Under the pieces are notes generated by a model. It made no database searches, was not told the DNA's origin, and saw only the letters and a list, made by a program, of their open reading frames with translations. From the NCBI GenBank assembly GCA_048772705.1, contig JBLWGC010000047.1, positions 1-64,000 on the forward strand: a stretch of 64,000 nucleotides of DNA. Direction: 5' to 3'. A program made the position numbers and the translations under genes. This document shows, piece after piece, positions 30,690 to 42,170 of the stretch (within the stretch, counting starts at the first letter, position 1; each line of letters starts with the position of its first letter). This DNA comes from Leidyana gryllorum EB-2025a (Eukaryota; Apicomplexa).

Positions 30690-33600
30690 TCACAGTGGTG
30701 CTGAACAACTTGTACGCGCGGGGGGGGAAGAAGAGGCTTTTTGGTGCACAAGACTCAGCGGGAAACACTCTCGGTGGGTCACGCCATTTCGTACGTGATC
30801 CACTCTGATCGCGCTCAACGCTTTGTGCACAGCTTCGTATTTTTGTCGTCCCAATGCAGCTTTCAGCCCAGCGTTGTCGCCCTTCAGGATACTCCGTCCA
30901 CAGCCATCACAAACCGCTTGAGACAAACAGAACGCGTTGCCATCAGACACTTGAGACACAAAGTCTACCATTATCGGCTTTCTCGCCCGCGCTTCTTCCT
31001 CCTCACCCAACTCCAAGTCGATCACCCGTGTCAGACCCCGGAGACGCTGCAGCCGGCTCGCTTGATTTGCGGCTTCTTCCTCTTCCCGTCGACCGACCCT
31101 CAATACGAACAGTCGGAGGGACGGATGCTCAAACGGAGTCCTGATGCTCCCGATTGGAATCCTCATTGTCAGCAACATTCGATGGAGTCCCTGGACTATC
31201 CGAGTCAAACTTGGCGAGAATGCTTTGCCCTTTAGCTTTCCATCGAGAATCTGCAGTGTCTCTATCCACACCTCACGTGTCTTCACGCAGGACACTGTCA
31301 CCGAGAAGGCAGTCACTCCTTGTGCCAAGTGTTCATACAGCTGTTGCCAACGGGGACTCTGAATCGAAGGACAGATTCTGCTCTCGCGTGTCGCCGCTTT
31401 TTCGACCACTAACGCTTCCAAAATGTCGTCCAACGTCAGTCCCCCACTGGGCAGAGACCCGAACGGCCATAATGTCTCCATCTTCTGTCTCAATGTCTTG
31501 CTGCAAATCATCACCTCATCCCCAGCGGTGCTCCACTCCTCCAAACAGTTCGATAGATCATCGGCACACTTTCGGATCGCAGCCTGAGAGACATTGTGAC
31601 CAAACATATTACAAACGCAGTCTCACCTCGTGACTTTTGATCCCCAGAAGCAGAGCCAACTCTAATATCGGCTCGCCCTCTATGACTTTCAGGCACGCCG
31701 GCAGGTCCGCCGAGAGTCTCAATGCCTGACGCATGATCATCTTGGCAGATTCAGATTTCGTTCTCTGATCTCGTGATAACGCGACCAGTTGTGGGAAACA
31801 TTGCCGTATGGACGCCAGTCTGATCGTTTGCCATTCCTCATCAATCGGTTGTCCCTGCGCATCGGCTCCGTTCGAGACCATCAAGTCCGGAGTGTCCACC
31901 AGCTGTTGATACAACGGGAGAGCCGTCTCCGGGAAGTGCTTGATCAAATGAGAATACAATTGGACAAAAGCGCGCACTATCTCTCCCCGTTGCCGCGCCT
32001 GAGCTTCGCACGCGTCGTCTGGTTGGGGCTCCGGTAACCTGAAAGGGTCGACTCCCACAGGCGAAGAGTGTGTTGCAGCTTGAGGCTGAGGTTTCAACAA
32101 TTCCAATAGCACCAACACTGCATCCAGTCGGCCCTCTGGAGTTGTCAAATCGAGATACTCTGTTAAATGCTTCCAGACACATTCTCTCAACTCTAAAGCT
32201 TCCGCAGACGAGTATCGTCTCGGCGCCGTCTCCTCTGCCAAAGGGTCGCAGACTAATTGGCGAAATGAAAAAGCGACCCTCCGTGCGTATTGCAGTGCCG
32301 GGTGAAGTTGTCCGGGACCTTTGGGAAGTCGGAGGTACAGTTCGAGGGCCATCCCAACCCGATGGTCGTGATCAGCCAAGAATGCAGCCGCCCTATGCAT
32401 ACCTCGTTCGCACGCTTGGTCCAATGTTCTTTGCAATGAGTCAGGATTCCGGAGACACACCAAAGACGTCTCGCTGGTAGTTGCCATCGAAGTCTTCATT
32501 ATTCGGAGCAATTGGTTCTCTCGAATCTGAAGATCAGAAATACTGCACCCTTGGATCAGCGCCAATGCCAACGTCTGCTCCAATATTCGCAGATCCTCCG
32601 AACTCCGCTCTTGTGCCAAATACCCAGTGAGCTCCAAAGAGTCGAGAACATTCGGCTTTGGGGGATTATTGTCGGCGTCACCACTAACCGCACGGGACGG
32701 AGCCAACCCACTCTCCACATCAGACACCAAAAACTCAACAATGGAATTCGCTTGTGGACGCCCCAAGTCTGACCACAACAGTGTGTCAGAGCGGAACTGC
32801 AATGTTTAATGCAACTTACTGCATATTGATGCCGCCAGCGTGTGAGCCGAGAAGCTAAACACCCATAAGTGCAAATAGCTTATGTCCAGAGCGTGTCGTC
32901 TGCAAGCGTCTTCGGGCAATTTTCGAACTTCGGGTAACTCCTCCACAGTATCGGGTAGCGTCTCTCGACCCTTAGCAAAGTTGACCAAATATCTATCGAA
33001 AAAAGTCAGTATCCTTGTTGCTTCAGTGATACTCACCCATTCACGTGGTTGCAGATACTCCGATAGAGATCCTCTGCGCTTTCATTCACAATCTCGGGAC
33101 ACACAGCCACAGCGTGGAGAAGTGGTATCAGACAACACTCAAATGTGAGTCTGGGAGACAGAGATAAGAGCATCTTGAATACGACCGGAGTCTCATCAGG
33201 GTCAACAGTCCGAAAGAGTAACTGCGTCAGTGATCGAGCTTCGTTCCTGCCATTCCGAGGGGAGACCCCAGCGTAAACCTCCGCAATGAAACGAAACAGA
33301 TGCAGTGGAGCGAAGGGATGGACGTTTGGAAGGCTGAGGGCGTGCGGTGGATCACTGAACTCGGGCGCTTGGGCATGGAGTAGGAGCGAATCCACACACC
33401 ACCACACACACAGCTGAGCGGTCGGCAGGAAAGCAGAGAGCTCCAATTGTGCACAGGTCCTCCCTTCAGTCGATGGTCCGGTCAGGTTGGCTAAGAGCTC
33501 AAACCGGAATCTTGATGCTTGGACCAGCAAGCAGTCGAGGGTCTGGGGTATAGCGGAAGCGTCCTGGGCCACTACCAGCGCCACCGCCACCGATAGCCCC

Positions 33601-36420
33601 GGAATAGACTCGAATGTGCGGACCGACGACGGCCGACTGAGCATTATTGATCGAACGCCCGGGTTGCGGGTGGCGATTGTGGCTGTGAGCACTGCATAGC
33701 GCTTCACACATCCCGGGCAAGTCGGTGCGGTCCCATTCCGTATTCCCTCGCACAGTGCCGAGCTCGAGAAGCCCTCAGTCTGAATTGTAGGAAATCAGCT
33801 TATTGTTGAGTGGCGTCAGTCTCACCTCGCAGACAGTGCACACAGCAGCCGAAGGCGAGACGCCGATACCAAAGCGTTGAGTGTACAACTTGATGAGGTA
33901 CGGTACAAAAGTGGTCGGGAGACTGGTTAGATCAATGGAGCCCGCGAAGAAATACTTTGGATCGTCAGCTTCGTTTCGTAACTGCTTTCCGAACCGTTCT
34001 CTTATGATGTACGGCTCCATCACGCGGACCAGAATGGACTCCATCAGCTTTCCGCGATTACTCAATCTGTGGAACAACGGCTGAGCAGAAGCCGTTTATC
34101 GTCAGGTGATACTCTCTGCCCACTACGACTTACCGTCAGAAGCTGATCGTTTTTACTCACAGCCAACAACTGTACAATCGAAGCGACGATGATGTACACC
34201 TCGAAAACCGCTTGGAGACGTTCGGGTACACTGCAATCGGCGACAACTTCGTATAAAGTTCTGTCAGTGGAGGTCGCCAGCACGTCTGTGAAGCGCGTCT
34301 CGATCAGGAATGCCCACAATTCCGTCAAGGCGGTAACCAACGCCAGCCGTCCTTTGCTTTGCACTCCGAGACGAGGCAACTGCGCGCGCTCAATCAGTGC
34401 GACCCGAGCCGAAGCCCAGGCGAGACTCGCAATGCTGCGTGGGCGTCGAGCTGCTCGAGACAACGGACTGGACAGGTCTGCCGCAGTCGCCCCAGAGACG
34501 TCTGCTGCCTGAGGGGCACTCGAGTCCATCACGACACTTCCCCCCATTGGAGCGGACAGACTGACTGTTTCGTCAATACACGCGTCCGCAAGTAACACGG
34601 AGGTCCAGTCCCGCAAGAGGTGAAGGTGCAACATGTCATTCTGCAGTGCTGCAACTTTGGACGTGTGAAGTCCCGATCGAGTCTGAAGAGCCAGCAGCTC
34701 CGTTCCAGGCGATGGTAGCCGAGCAATCTCAGTGATGGTGCCGACTTCCTCATGGCTGCTCGCTACCGACACTGTAAAGTCGTAGAGTATAGCTGTGCCA
34801 TCAGCAGTGATGGCGGCAAAGACATTTTCGACCACACTGTATACCGCCTGGCAGGCACAACGGGAGAATTGGGAATTAGTCGACACCGTTAAACCAGAAC
34901 CTCACCGTGAACTGATGTGGAAGTGAGAAGGCGTAATCGAGCGACAGAGTCTGCTGAAGTCCGCTGGTGGAGATTCCTTCACTCGTCGTCGTTGAGACAC
35001 CCGACGAGACGGGAGTGCGATGTAAAACCGTCAAGAGACCCTCTTGTGCTACCTATGGGAGACGGGTTTGGAATTGACTTCCCGGCGACGAATCACTCAC
35101 CAGAAGAAGAGTCGACGACAATACGGCAATATAATGCGGGTGGTTGACATCCTGAGCAACACTATTGTCGGTAGTGTTGCTCCCGAATATCTCATTACTG
35201 ACAGCAACCGCTAGGTCGAATTCGCATCGGAGACGCACACAACTTGTCTTGGCCACCTGAGCATGTCGGCGAGTTATCGCGTCAGCTTGAGACCACGCCA
35301 AGGCGAAAATCTGTATCCCGGCGTCCAGACTGAAGGCTCGGAGACTGTGAGGGTCACTTAGCCATACCAGCTGTCCTCCCAGAGCACTCTGACACTGGTC
35401 TGACCCGCCCTGTAATAGTCGACTGGAATGAGGACTGTCTCCACCAAACTCCAACCGGTTACAGTCCAGACGACCCAACTGGCCAGCGGAATCGACCGTA
35501 AGGAAGAGTCTCGGCGCGAGCATAATGCTGTCGACGATGGGACTGCTGTGAAGACGATCAACAACCGCCAGTCGCCGCACATGAACTTCCGGATTGGGCG
35601 GCCACAGAATGTCTTCGCTCGGAGTGGGCTCGCTGGGGAGCGCGCCGGCGCCGGTGATTGAGTGCAACAGTGATGAGGCGAGAGAGATCGGCTGCTGTGT
35701 TTGCCGGCGGCGTTCCAGACTCAAGACGGCGACGCAGCCTGAAGCATAGCCGATCAAGAGTATGCCACCTCCATAGCAACGGACGTGAGAGACTCGGTCT
35801 ATTCGGTCGTAGGGAGCTTTGAGAACTAATGTCAGATTCGCTTTGGAGAGATCGATAGAGTCTTCCGGTAGTGCAAAGAAGACGAGTCGCCCTTCTTCGC
35901 TTCCGACGAGCAACTCTTCACTCCCAAAGGCGACAGCAGTGACTCGGCCTATTTTACTCCGAAGGGACGGGAGGTGGAGACTCGAGCTGCAAGAGAGAAC
36001 GGGCGGCATCTGGTGCCACTGGGGCATCGAAGCAGTGAGAGTATCTTACCTCGCGACGATAGGTGGAAAGTGGATATCATCGGCCGTGAGCGCAGCATCC
36101 GGTAGCTGGAGAAGTTCCGAGAGGTAGGAGTCTGACGATCTAAAGTTGTCATCCGTGGAGTCATTGTTCTCGGCACCGATATTTGGTGATGCCTTGTTGT
36201 TGGACGAGACGCCGATGAGCTTTGTCTCGAGGCAGAGGCACAAACGATCCAAGTGTGACGGAATGTCAGCAGGTTGTTCTTTGTTTAATAAAGTGTGTGC
36301 CACGAGACTCAGTGGAAGACAGGCGGATGCGTCATTTGCAGAGGGATGAAAAGCTGCTGTAAACAATCGTGTGAGATAGAGTTGCTGTGGTTGTTGTTGT
36401 TGATGTTGAGGTGTTGACAT
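30690..36420 (-). CDS. VPS8-like / HOPS-CORVET-type tethering subunit with C-terminal zinc finger
   Basis: Nine exons: 36420-36050, 35986-35101, 35052-34906, 34847-34134, 34080-33826, 33779-33037, 32992-32820, 32768-31627, 31583-30690. All joins are in frame and give 1774 residues; introns are 44-63 nt. A Gln-rich start (QHQQQQPQQ) is followed by a beta-propeller-like region (VTAVAFGSEELLVGSEEGRL, then GILLIGYASGCVAVL). A long alpha-solenoid comes next. The C-terminal half RING is VCDGCGRSILKGD ... THRECF, in the C-x2-C/H-x2-C style of VPS39/VPS8/VPS11 proteins. The propeller-solenoid-RING order is that of class C Vps proteins that tether endosomes or vacuoles. Which subunit it is remains unsure; VPS8 is my best guess from size and order. 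Confidence 0.6.
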
Positions 36421-36706
36421 TTGTGTGGTGGTGAGGTGTTTGGGTTGCTTCTCCCAGTGGGGAGAAGCTACTTTTCGTGCCTCAAATTTTATACGGAGGG
36501 GGTGCCACGTTCATATTACATTGCACTATCTACCCACACCCACCCAAGTTATTTGACAGTACGGGGCGCACATTAATAAAGGACTGGTAGGTGTCTGTGC
36601 TTGTGATCCGCGCGCGCGCGAGCGAGCAAACCATAGTCTTTCTTCCTCTGGAGAATACTGTGTCGCTGTTGTCGTCGTTGTCGTCGTCATCTATTGTCTA
36701 TAGTCC

Positions 36707-38246
36707 ATGCGAGACATGAGCAACGCGGAATTTTTCCCCGTCTGTGGCACCTCTCCCATTTCGGTCGAAGCAGCCTCACAGATTGGCGGTGAATCTGTCA
36801 GTCGACGTTCATCCAAATCCAATCGTGGACAGCAACGCAAAAGGTTTTACAAGACGAGGCTATGTCCCTACCACTTCAAGAAAGGGAGTGTCTGCAAAGG
36901 CGGGGCACATTGCTCATATGCGCATAGCTTTCAAGAGCTGCGTCCCTCTGTCGACCTGTGAGTCGAAAATCCATACCTGCGCTTCTCCCCTCTCACAATT
37001 GTTCCGAGTTGTTGAGTCAACCGCCCGCAGACTTAACCGTCGCATCGGAGCTCACGGGTCATAGATCTGTTCCCCAAGCACTCCCCGCCTCTTACCCAAG
37101 CCTGAATCATAAGACTTGACGGCCATTATTGCCACCGATACGGCAGAAATGCCCGAACTCGTTGTCCAAGCCACCGACCATCCCGCCTGTTGTACTCATC
37201 TCGCATGATCAACGTGCTTTCTCACTCACACAGCCCTCTCGATTGCATTACTTGACGGCGTCTTGTCTCCCTCTTGTGGCCCTTTGTGTGTGTCGCTTAG
37301 ACCGCCCACCCCCTCTTGACGTCTTTTGGTTCACTATCTCTCTCTCTCCTTTGCAGCACGAAGACAAAGCTGTGTCAAGATTTCATCAATGGCCTGTGTA
37401 TGCGAAGTACTAAGGATTGCCCCTTTGGTGAGTCTCTCCGCAATTCAGTATTCTCCACAACATTCGGTGGCAGCACACGGAAATGCGGAGCTGCGTCCCG
37501 CGCGCTCGAATAATGACGACGGCGTACCTCCCTTGATTTGTCCCTCAATTCGACGTCCCCCCGTAGCTCCTCCTCCCAGGTGAGCCACTTACCGCTCCAC
37601 TCCACCGCAAATTCTCTCTCACAGTACGGAGCCGTGGCCATCTGAGTCACCCAAAATGGTGGACTCTGTCCACGGCTACGCGCCCAGTCGTGGAGGTCAA
37701 TTCTATTCTGCTTACATGCCGGCCTCGTCAGGCCCCATGTTAGGCGGCCGTTCGATGACCTTTGACGCTACGGCCCACTTCGTACCAGCTTCCGCCTGCG
37801 AAGTATCCTCGTCGCGACTCAAGGCGCCGTATAACAATGCAGTCTGTCGTTCCACTGAGACGACCGCGAGTACGCAGAGCGGGCAGATACATCATTATCA
37901 ATTGGGGACTCCTAAGGGGAGTCCTCCCCCACCTCCCAGCAACGAATCCTCATCTTCACCCCCCGTTAATGATTACACGCCTTCACCATTCGCTAGGCCA
38001 CCTGCGTCGGCAGCCGACTCCGATACCACCAAGGACGATGCGCGAAGTACCGCTTCAGACATTGTCCCCTCCGCCACACAGGAAAAGCCGGACGCGAGAT
38101 CATTCATCGCTGGGCCAGTTAATAATGATGAGCCGAAGCTCACGTTGAGTATCAGCCAATTGGCGAACATTATATTAGCAGCGCACGCCGCCGACAGTCC
38201 CACAGAGCTCGTCTCTGATGTACTTACATATATCTATAGGTCCTGA
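36707..38246 (+). CDS. Tandem CCCH zinc-finger protein, Pro/Ser-rich
   Basis: Four exons: 36707-36957, 37357-37427, 37474-37579, 37625-38246. They give 349 residues. The first finger is CPYHFKKGSVCKGGAHCSYAH. The second is assembled across two introns: CQDFINGLCMRSTKDCPF then AHG. Each finger is followed by an ELRP motif, as in TIS11-type proteins. Likely an mRNA-binding regulator. The C-terminal 200 residues are low-complexity Ser/Pro/Asp. Intron 1 is 399 nt, long for this genome, and could hold regulatory sequence. It shares finger layout with the gene at 22081 but little else. Confidence 0.82.
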
Positions 38247-38350
38247 CTGATTCCCCACCACCGGGGATCACTTCTGCCGCGCTAGATAGTACACACCGGG
38301 ATACACCCTCGTTTTTGGTAGAAAAGGAGTTGCATGTGTTGTGGTCCAAC

Positions 38351-39785
38351 ATGGCATTGCCTCAAAATGTTGAAAGACCTATCCAGTTCTTCACACTCCC
38401 CCACCCACCCCACGAAGCAATACATCTCAATGCAGCCTACAAAGAACCCGTACGTGCCAACTGCTCTTACACTATAACACACACCTCTATAGGTCATTTT
38501 GCTCGGCAAAGTGTACGGATCCTTCGCACCAGACCCTGCAGTCACCGCCATCAACTCAACACACTTAATACTGCAATGGTCCGATTTCATGGATGAATTC
38601 TCCTGGATGCCACTCATCATAGCCGAGGCGGGAGGTTATCTACTGAAAGGAGGCGCCCGATTCGCAGCCACAGTAACAATGGGTCTGCCAGGAGACCGAG
38701 TAACCGTACCCATCCCCACCGACCAGTTTGGCGGAGATTTATTTGATGATGATGAGTTGGATGATCATCTCTTCATCCCTTTCGGATATGGAATGGCCAT
38801 AGTGAGTTCGAAAGCTGACTCGACACCTCCACTCACTCGTCATACAGGCTGACACGGACGACTCGGAAGGCGATATTGTCGGTGCGAACTCCACATCCAC
38901 AGTGCAACCGCATTTCGGGCGGCGAGTTGAAGTCACCTACGGGTACAATAAGAACACCAGACAGTTTGTAGCTAATATCGGAGAGGTTCCGAGAGATGGT
39001 ACTTATTCCTCAGTGAAAGTCAACACAATATTTCTCCCTGCCCATGATCTCGTCACTCTTGGCAGTTTGTCACTGATCCCCAAGCGAGTGGTAAGCCAAC
39101 TCAGATGCCCGCCCGCTTTCCCATACTTTTTTCCCAGGTCCCTTTGTCACCTTTTGATTACAAATTCGACAACTTCCGCTGTGGTCCCCCCTCACCCCTT
39201 TTCTCCGAATTCCACACAAATGCTGCTGAGGACACCTGGACACCCCCGCTCGGACTCCGAATATGTCCTCGGGGAATAACACGAGAAGAATTGGACGCCT
39301 TGACGTGTGAGATCGTTGGAGAAGATGAAATGGGAGCTATGGCTGAAGACTTTGCTCCTCGCCAATATTGGTACCAATTGACTCTGGAGGGCAGCTGGTG
39401 CGACATCTCTCCCGTAACTAGTCTGGCACCCATTGAACCATACGTGCCCACGGAAGACTCGAGTTGGAACGCCGGCTGGGCATTACCACTGATCCTCGTC
39501 TTAGCATTGGCTGGGTTCTTTGGAACACTTGGTTATTTCGCTTGGCGATGGATGAAAAAGACAAGGAATCCACAAACTTCTGGAGAAGAGGATGCGGCAC
39601 AACTACCACAGGGTCCTGGTCACGGACCACCTCGAACACCAGCACTGTCACCCGTCACCTCCATGATGAGTGGCGGACAACGTGGTGCTCTTGGGATGCC
39701 CAACCGGTCTGCAGTCATAGGACCGGCGGGCACTCCGATGGGATCCAGTGAGCATCCGGCGAGGAATATTCGGAGCATGGAGTGA
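38351..39785 (+). CDS. Single-pass membrane protein, unknown family
   Basis: Four exons: 38351-38449, 38493-38801, 38848-39090, 39138-39785. They give 432 residues from the ATG at 38351. One clear transmembrane helix lies near residue 340 (WALPLILVLALAGFFGTLGY), followed by a basic stop-transfer (WRWMKK) and a Pro/Gly-rich cytoplasmic tail. The ~330-residue N-terminal part looks beta-rich and has few cysteines. A type I topology would need a signal peptide, but none is seen. A small upstream exon may be missing: an AG at 38319-38320 precedes the open frame. Its stop is 4 bp from the convergent F-box gene stop. Confidence 0.7.
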
Positions 39786-39789
39786 GGAA

Positions 39790-40968
39790 TCAAGGACTCT
39801 CAATCATACTGACCAACATCTCCGCCGATTCAATGTCCTCTTGACGAAATGAAAGGCAGACATAGTCCAAGACCACGCCTTGGATCACGCCTCCACCGTT
39901 GGAGAGCTTTACCCGCATCTCTGTCACTTCGGCCGGAACCTCAAAGACACCCAGAAGCCGATCATTGTCTGCGAGGCATATATTGGTCACTTCGCGATGG
40001 AAGATCGTGGTGCCTATTTGGATTGAGACGCCAGGCGAACTGGAGTACGGGAAATATACGCTGCGACACCTCAGACTCAGCACACATTTGCCTGAGCGAT
40101 CACACGGAATGGAGAGTTCCATGGTGATGGGGTAAGCGTGACGAATGTACGCCACTTCGCCGAAGCGACTGAACCGGACCTTCCGAGTCACCCAACGCGT
40201 AGATCCCGCTGCTGAACTTGCCCCTGCCGCGGCACAGGAAGAAAAGAAGCGATCAGGATGCGGAGCCATGCCATGGTCGAATCCTAAGGAACCATATGGT
40301 CGCCATTGCGCCAGATCGGGCAGTCGCCATAGCTGAACGTGATAGATCTCAATGGCGCTGAGACTATCGAGGTCATCAGAAGCTGAGAATCCTGTGATAA
40401 ACGATGTAGTTTCCTGCAAGAGTAGCGGCATGATGAAGAGGGGAGCCAAGTGACTGTCGGGCTCGTTGTGCAACATCATTTCCAGAAGATCGACTTCTAT
40501 CTCGTGATGTCCAAGCTTGGACTCGCTGTCAAGAGATTGGATGTAGTATTTGACAGGACGCAGCGCCATGCTGACCCGAAGTCGCCAGAGCGCGAAATAC
40601 TTTCCCGGGGGCACACCGAAGAATGGGACTTGGACTCTGCTCGTGAGTGGGGTGATGATTGACGGAACGAAAGGCAAGAACTCATGTTCGATGAAGTAAG
40701 TGCGCGGTTGACCTAGGGAGTTAGATATGCTGTGCAGTTCTTTGGCGTCGATTGACAGTTCTGAGTGGTGGTGATAATGGGATTGGCACTTGGGGTGTGT
40801 GTTCTGATGTGCAACAGCGCCGTATCGACGACGCACAAGCCAACACCAAGCATTCGGCTTTTTGATGAATGATTGAACCCATTTGGAGACGCGCGAAATA
40901 CGCAGAATGTCGGCATGGGAGCACCTCCACAAAATCTCTGTCAAGAGTTCAGGTGGTAGGTGCTCCAT
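39790..40968 (-). CDS. F-box protein
   Basis: 392 residues from the ATG at 40968, which gives a clean F-box start: MEHLPPELLTEILWRCSHAD followed by ILRISRVSKWVQSF. It is single-exon. F-box proteins connect substrates to Skp1-Cul1 ubiquitin ligases. The C-terminal half is beta-rich with no recognised substrate-binding repeat (no WD, Kelch or LRR). It is not closely related to the three F-box-like paralogues at 5615-12723, which have longer proteins and an intron. Confidence 0.85.
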   Translation of the reverse strand: MEHLPPELLTEILWRCSHADILRISRVSKWVQSFIKKPNAWCWLVRRRYGAVAHQNTHPKCQSHYHHHSELSIDAKELHSISNSLGQPRTYFIEHEFLPFVPSIITPLTSRVQVPFFGVPPGKYFALWRLRVSMALRPVKYYIQSLDSESKLGHHEIEVDLLEMMLHNEPDSHLAPLFIMPLLLQETTSFITGFSASDDLDSLSAIEIYHVQLWRLPDLAQWRPYGSLGFDHGMAPHPDRFFSSCAAAGASSAAGSTRWVTRKVRFSRFGEVAYIRHAYPITMELSIPCDRSGKCVLSLRCRSVYFPYSSSPGVSIQIGTTIFHREVTNICLADNDRLLGVFEVPAEVTEMRVKLSNGGGVIQGVVLDYVCLSFRQEDIESAEMLVSMIESP

Positions 40969-41017
40969 AACAAAAGCAAACACGTGTGGTGTGAGGTAAT
41001 TTTATTGCTAGGTCACA
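40969..41017. promoter_or_regulatory. 49-bp divergent promoter region
   Basis: Only 49 bp separate the F-box start (minus) from the ZIP transporter start (plus). At least one promoter must overlap coding sequence or rely on a very short core element. Confidence 0.5.
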
Positions 41018-42161
41018 ATGTCGGGAGGTATAGCTGTGCTTTTAAGCTTCCTGGCTGGGGCGACCACATGCCTGGGTGGCGTGGCCGCCTGCTTTCTCGT
41101 CAGCAAGTTCACACCCACGAGTTTTGCTGTTAGCCTGGCTTTCGCGTCTGGTGTGATGGTATTCGTTTCATTCGTAGAGATCTATTTCGAAGGATTAGGA
41201 GGTTTGGCTGAGGCGTTCGAGGAGAGGTATCCTGAGAAGCACCAAGAAATTGCAGCATGTGTTGCCATGGCATTGTTCTTTGCGGGGTGGTTCTTAGCGA
41301 ACTCGTTGGACTGCCTGGCCCACTTTATCATGCGAGACAAGACTGCCGAAGTCTCTGAGTCTCTTGCGGATCTTGAATTGAATATAGGCGCCACTGCGGG
41401 AAAGATCGTAAATGGCGACTCTGGCGGCGAAGAGACAAAATCTGCTCTTGCCACATCGACCTCGGAAGGCTCTGTTTTAGCTTCCAAGCCTGGTCAACAG
41501 CCCTGTCTGCTTCGCTGGATGGATAATTCTGTTTGGAAAGCTTTCGTTGGGACCGAAGACGTGGCTGAAGATCTTCAAGCGGCTGTGGATGCAGCCTTTA
41601 CACGAGATTGTACCAAAGTTACTCGATTGGGCTACTTCACAGCTCTGGTATTGACTCTACACAATTTCCCAGAAGGTATAGCGACTTTTACAGGTGCCGC
41701 GAGCGACCTTCGAATGGGAATTGTAAGTTTTCAGCGCCCGTGACCACAGTTTGTTCAGGGCCTGGCTGTGGCGATTGGTGTGCACAACATCCCTGAAGGA
41801 GTGGCAGTGGCGGTTCCAATTTTGTATGGAACGGGGAGCAAGACGAAAGCTATGATATACGCTACACTCTCGGGTGAGTTCGGGAGTGTTGCTGGCAGAA
41901 TATTTTCGACCCTCTGAATATGTAGGGATGGCTGAGCCTTTGGGTGGCTTGCTAGCCTGGGGCCTTCTTGGCGAAAACCTGAGCCCATTGGTGTTGGGAG
42001 TACTCTTCCTGCTTATAGCTGGTATTATGGTTAATGTTGGGGTGAAGGAGTTGTTGTTCACCGCGCTTAGATACGATCCAGGGAATAAAGTGACCTCGTT
42101 GACCTTCACTATTGGCATGGTGATCATGTCGGTTTCCTTGGTGGCTTTATATCTCTCTTAG
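41018..42161 (+). CDS. ZIP-family metal transporter (ZupT/GufA-like)
   Basis: Three exons, 41018-41722, 41759-41873 and 41926-42161, give 351 residues. Moves Zn2+/Fe2+-type divalent metals into the cytosol. The two metal-binding motifs HNFPEG (near residue 213) and HNIPEG (near 243) sit in paired helices, as in ZIP transporters of the GufA/ZupT subfamily. N-terminal helices (AVLLSFLAGATTCLGGVAAC and FAVSLAFASGVMVFVSFVEI) match the family. A variable cytoplasmic loop of ~90 residues lies between TM3 and TM4 and lacks the usual His-rich cluster. The two introns are 36 and 52 nt. Confidence 0.95.
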
Positions 42162-42170
42162 TAGTATTTG

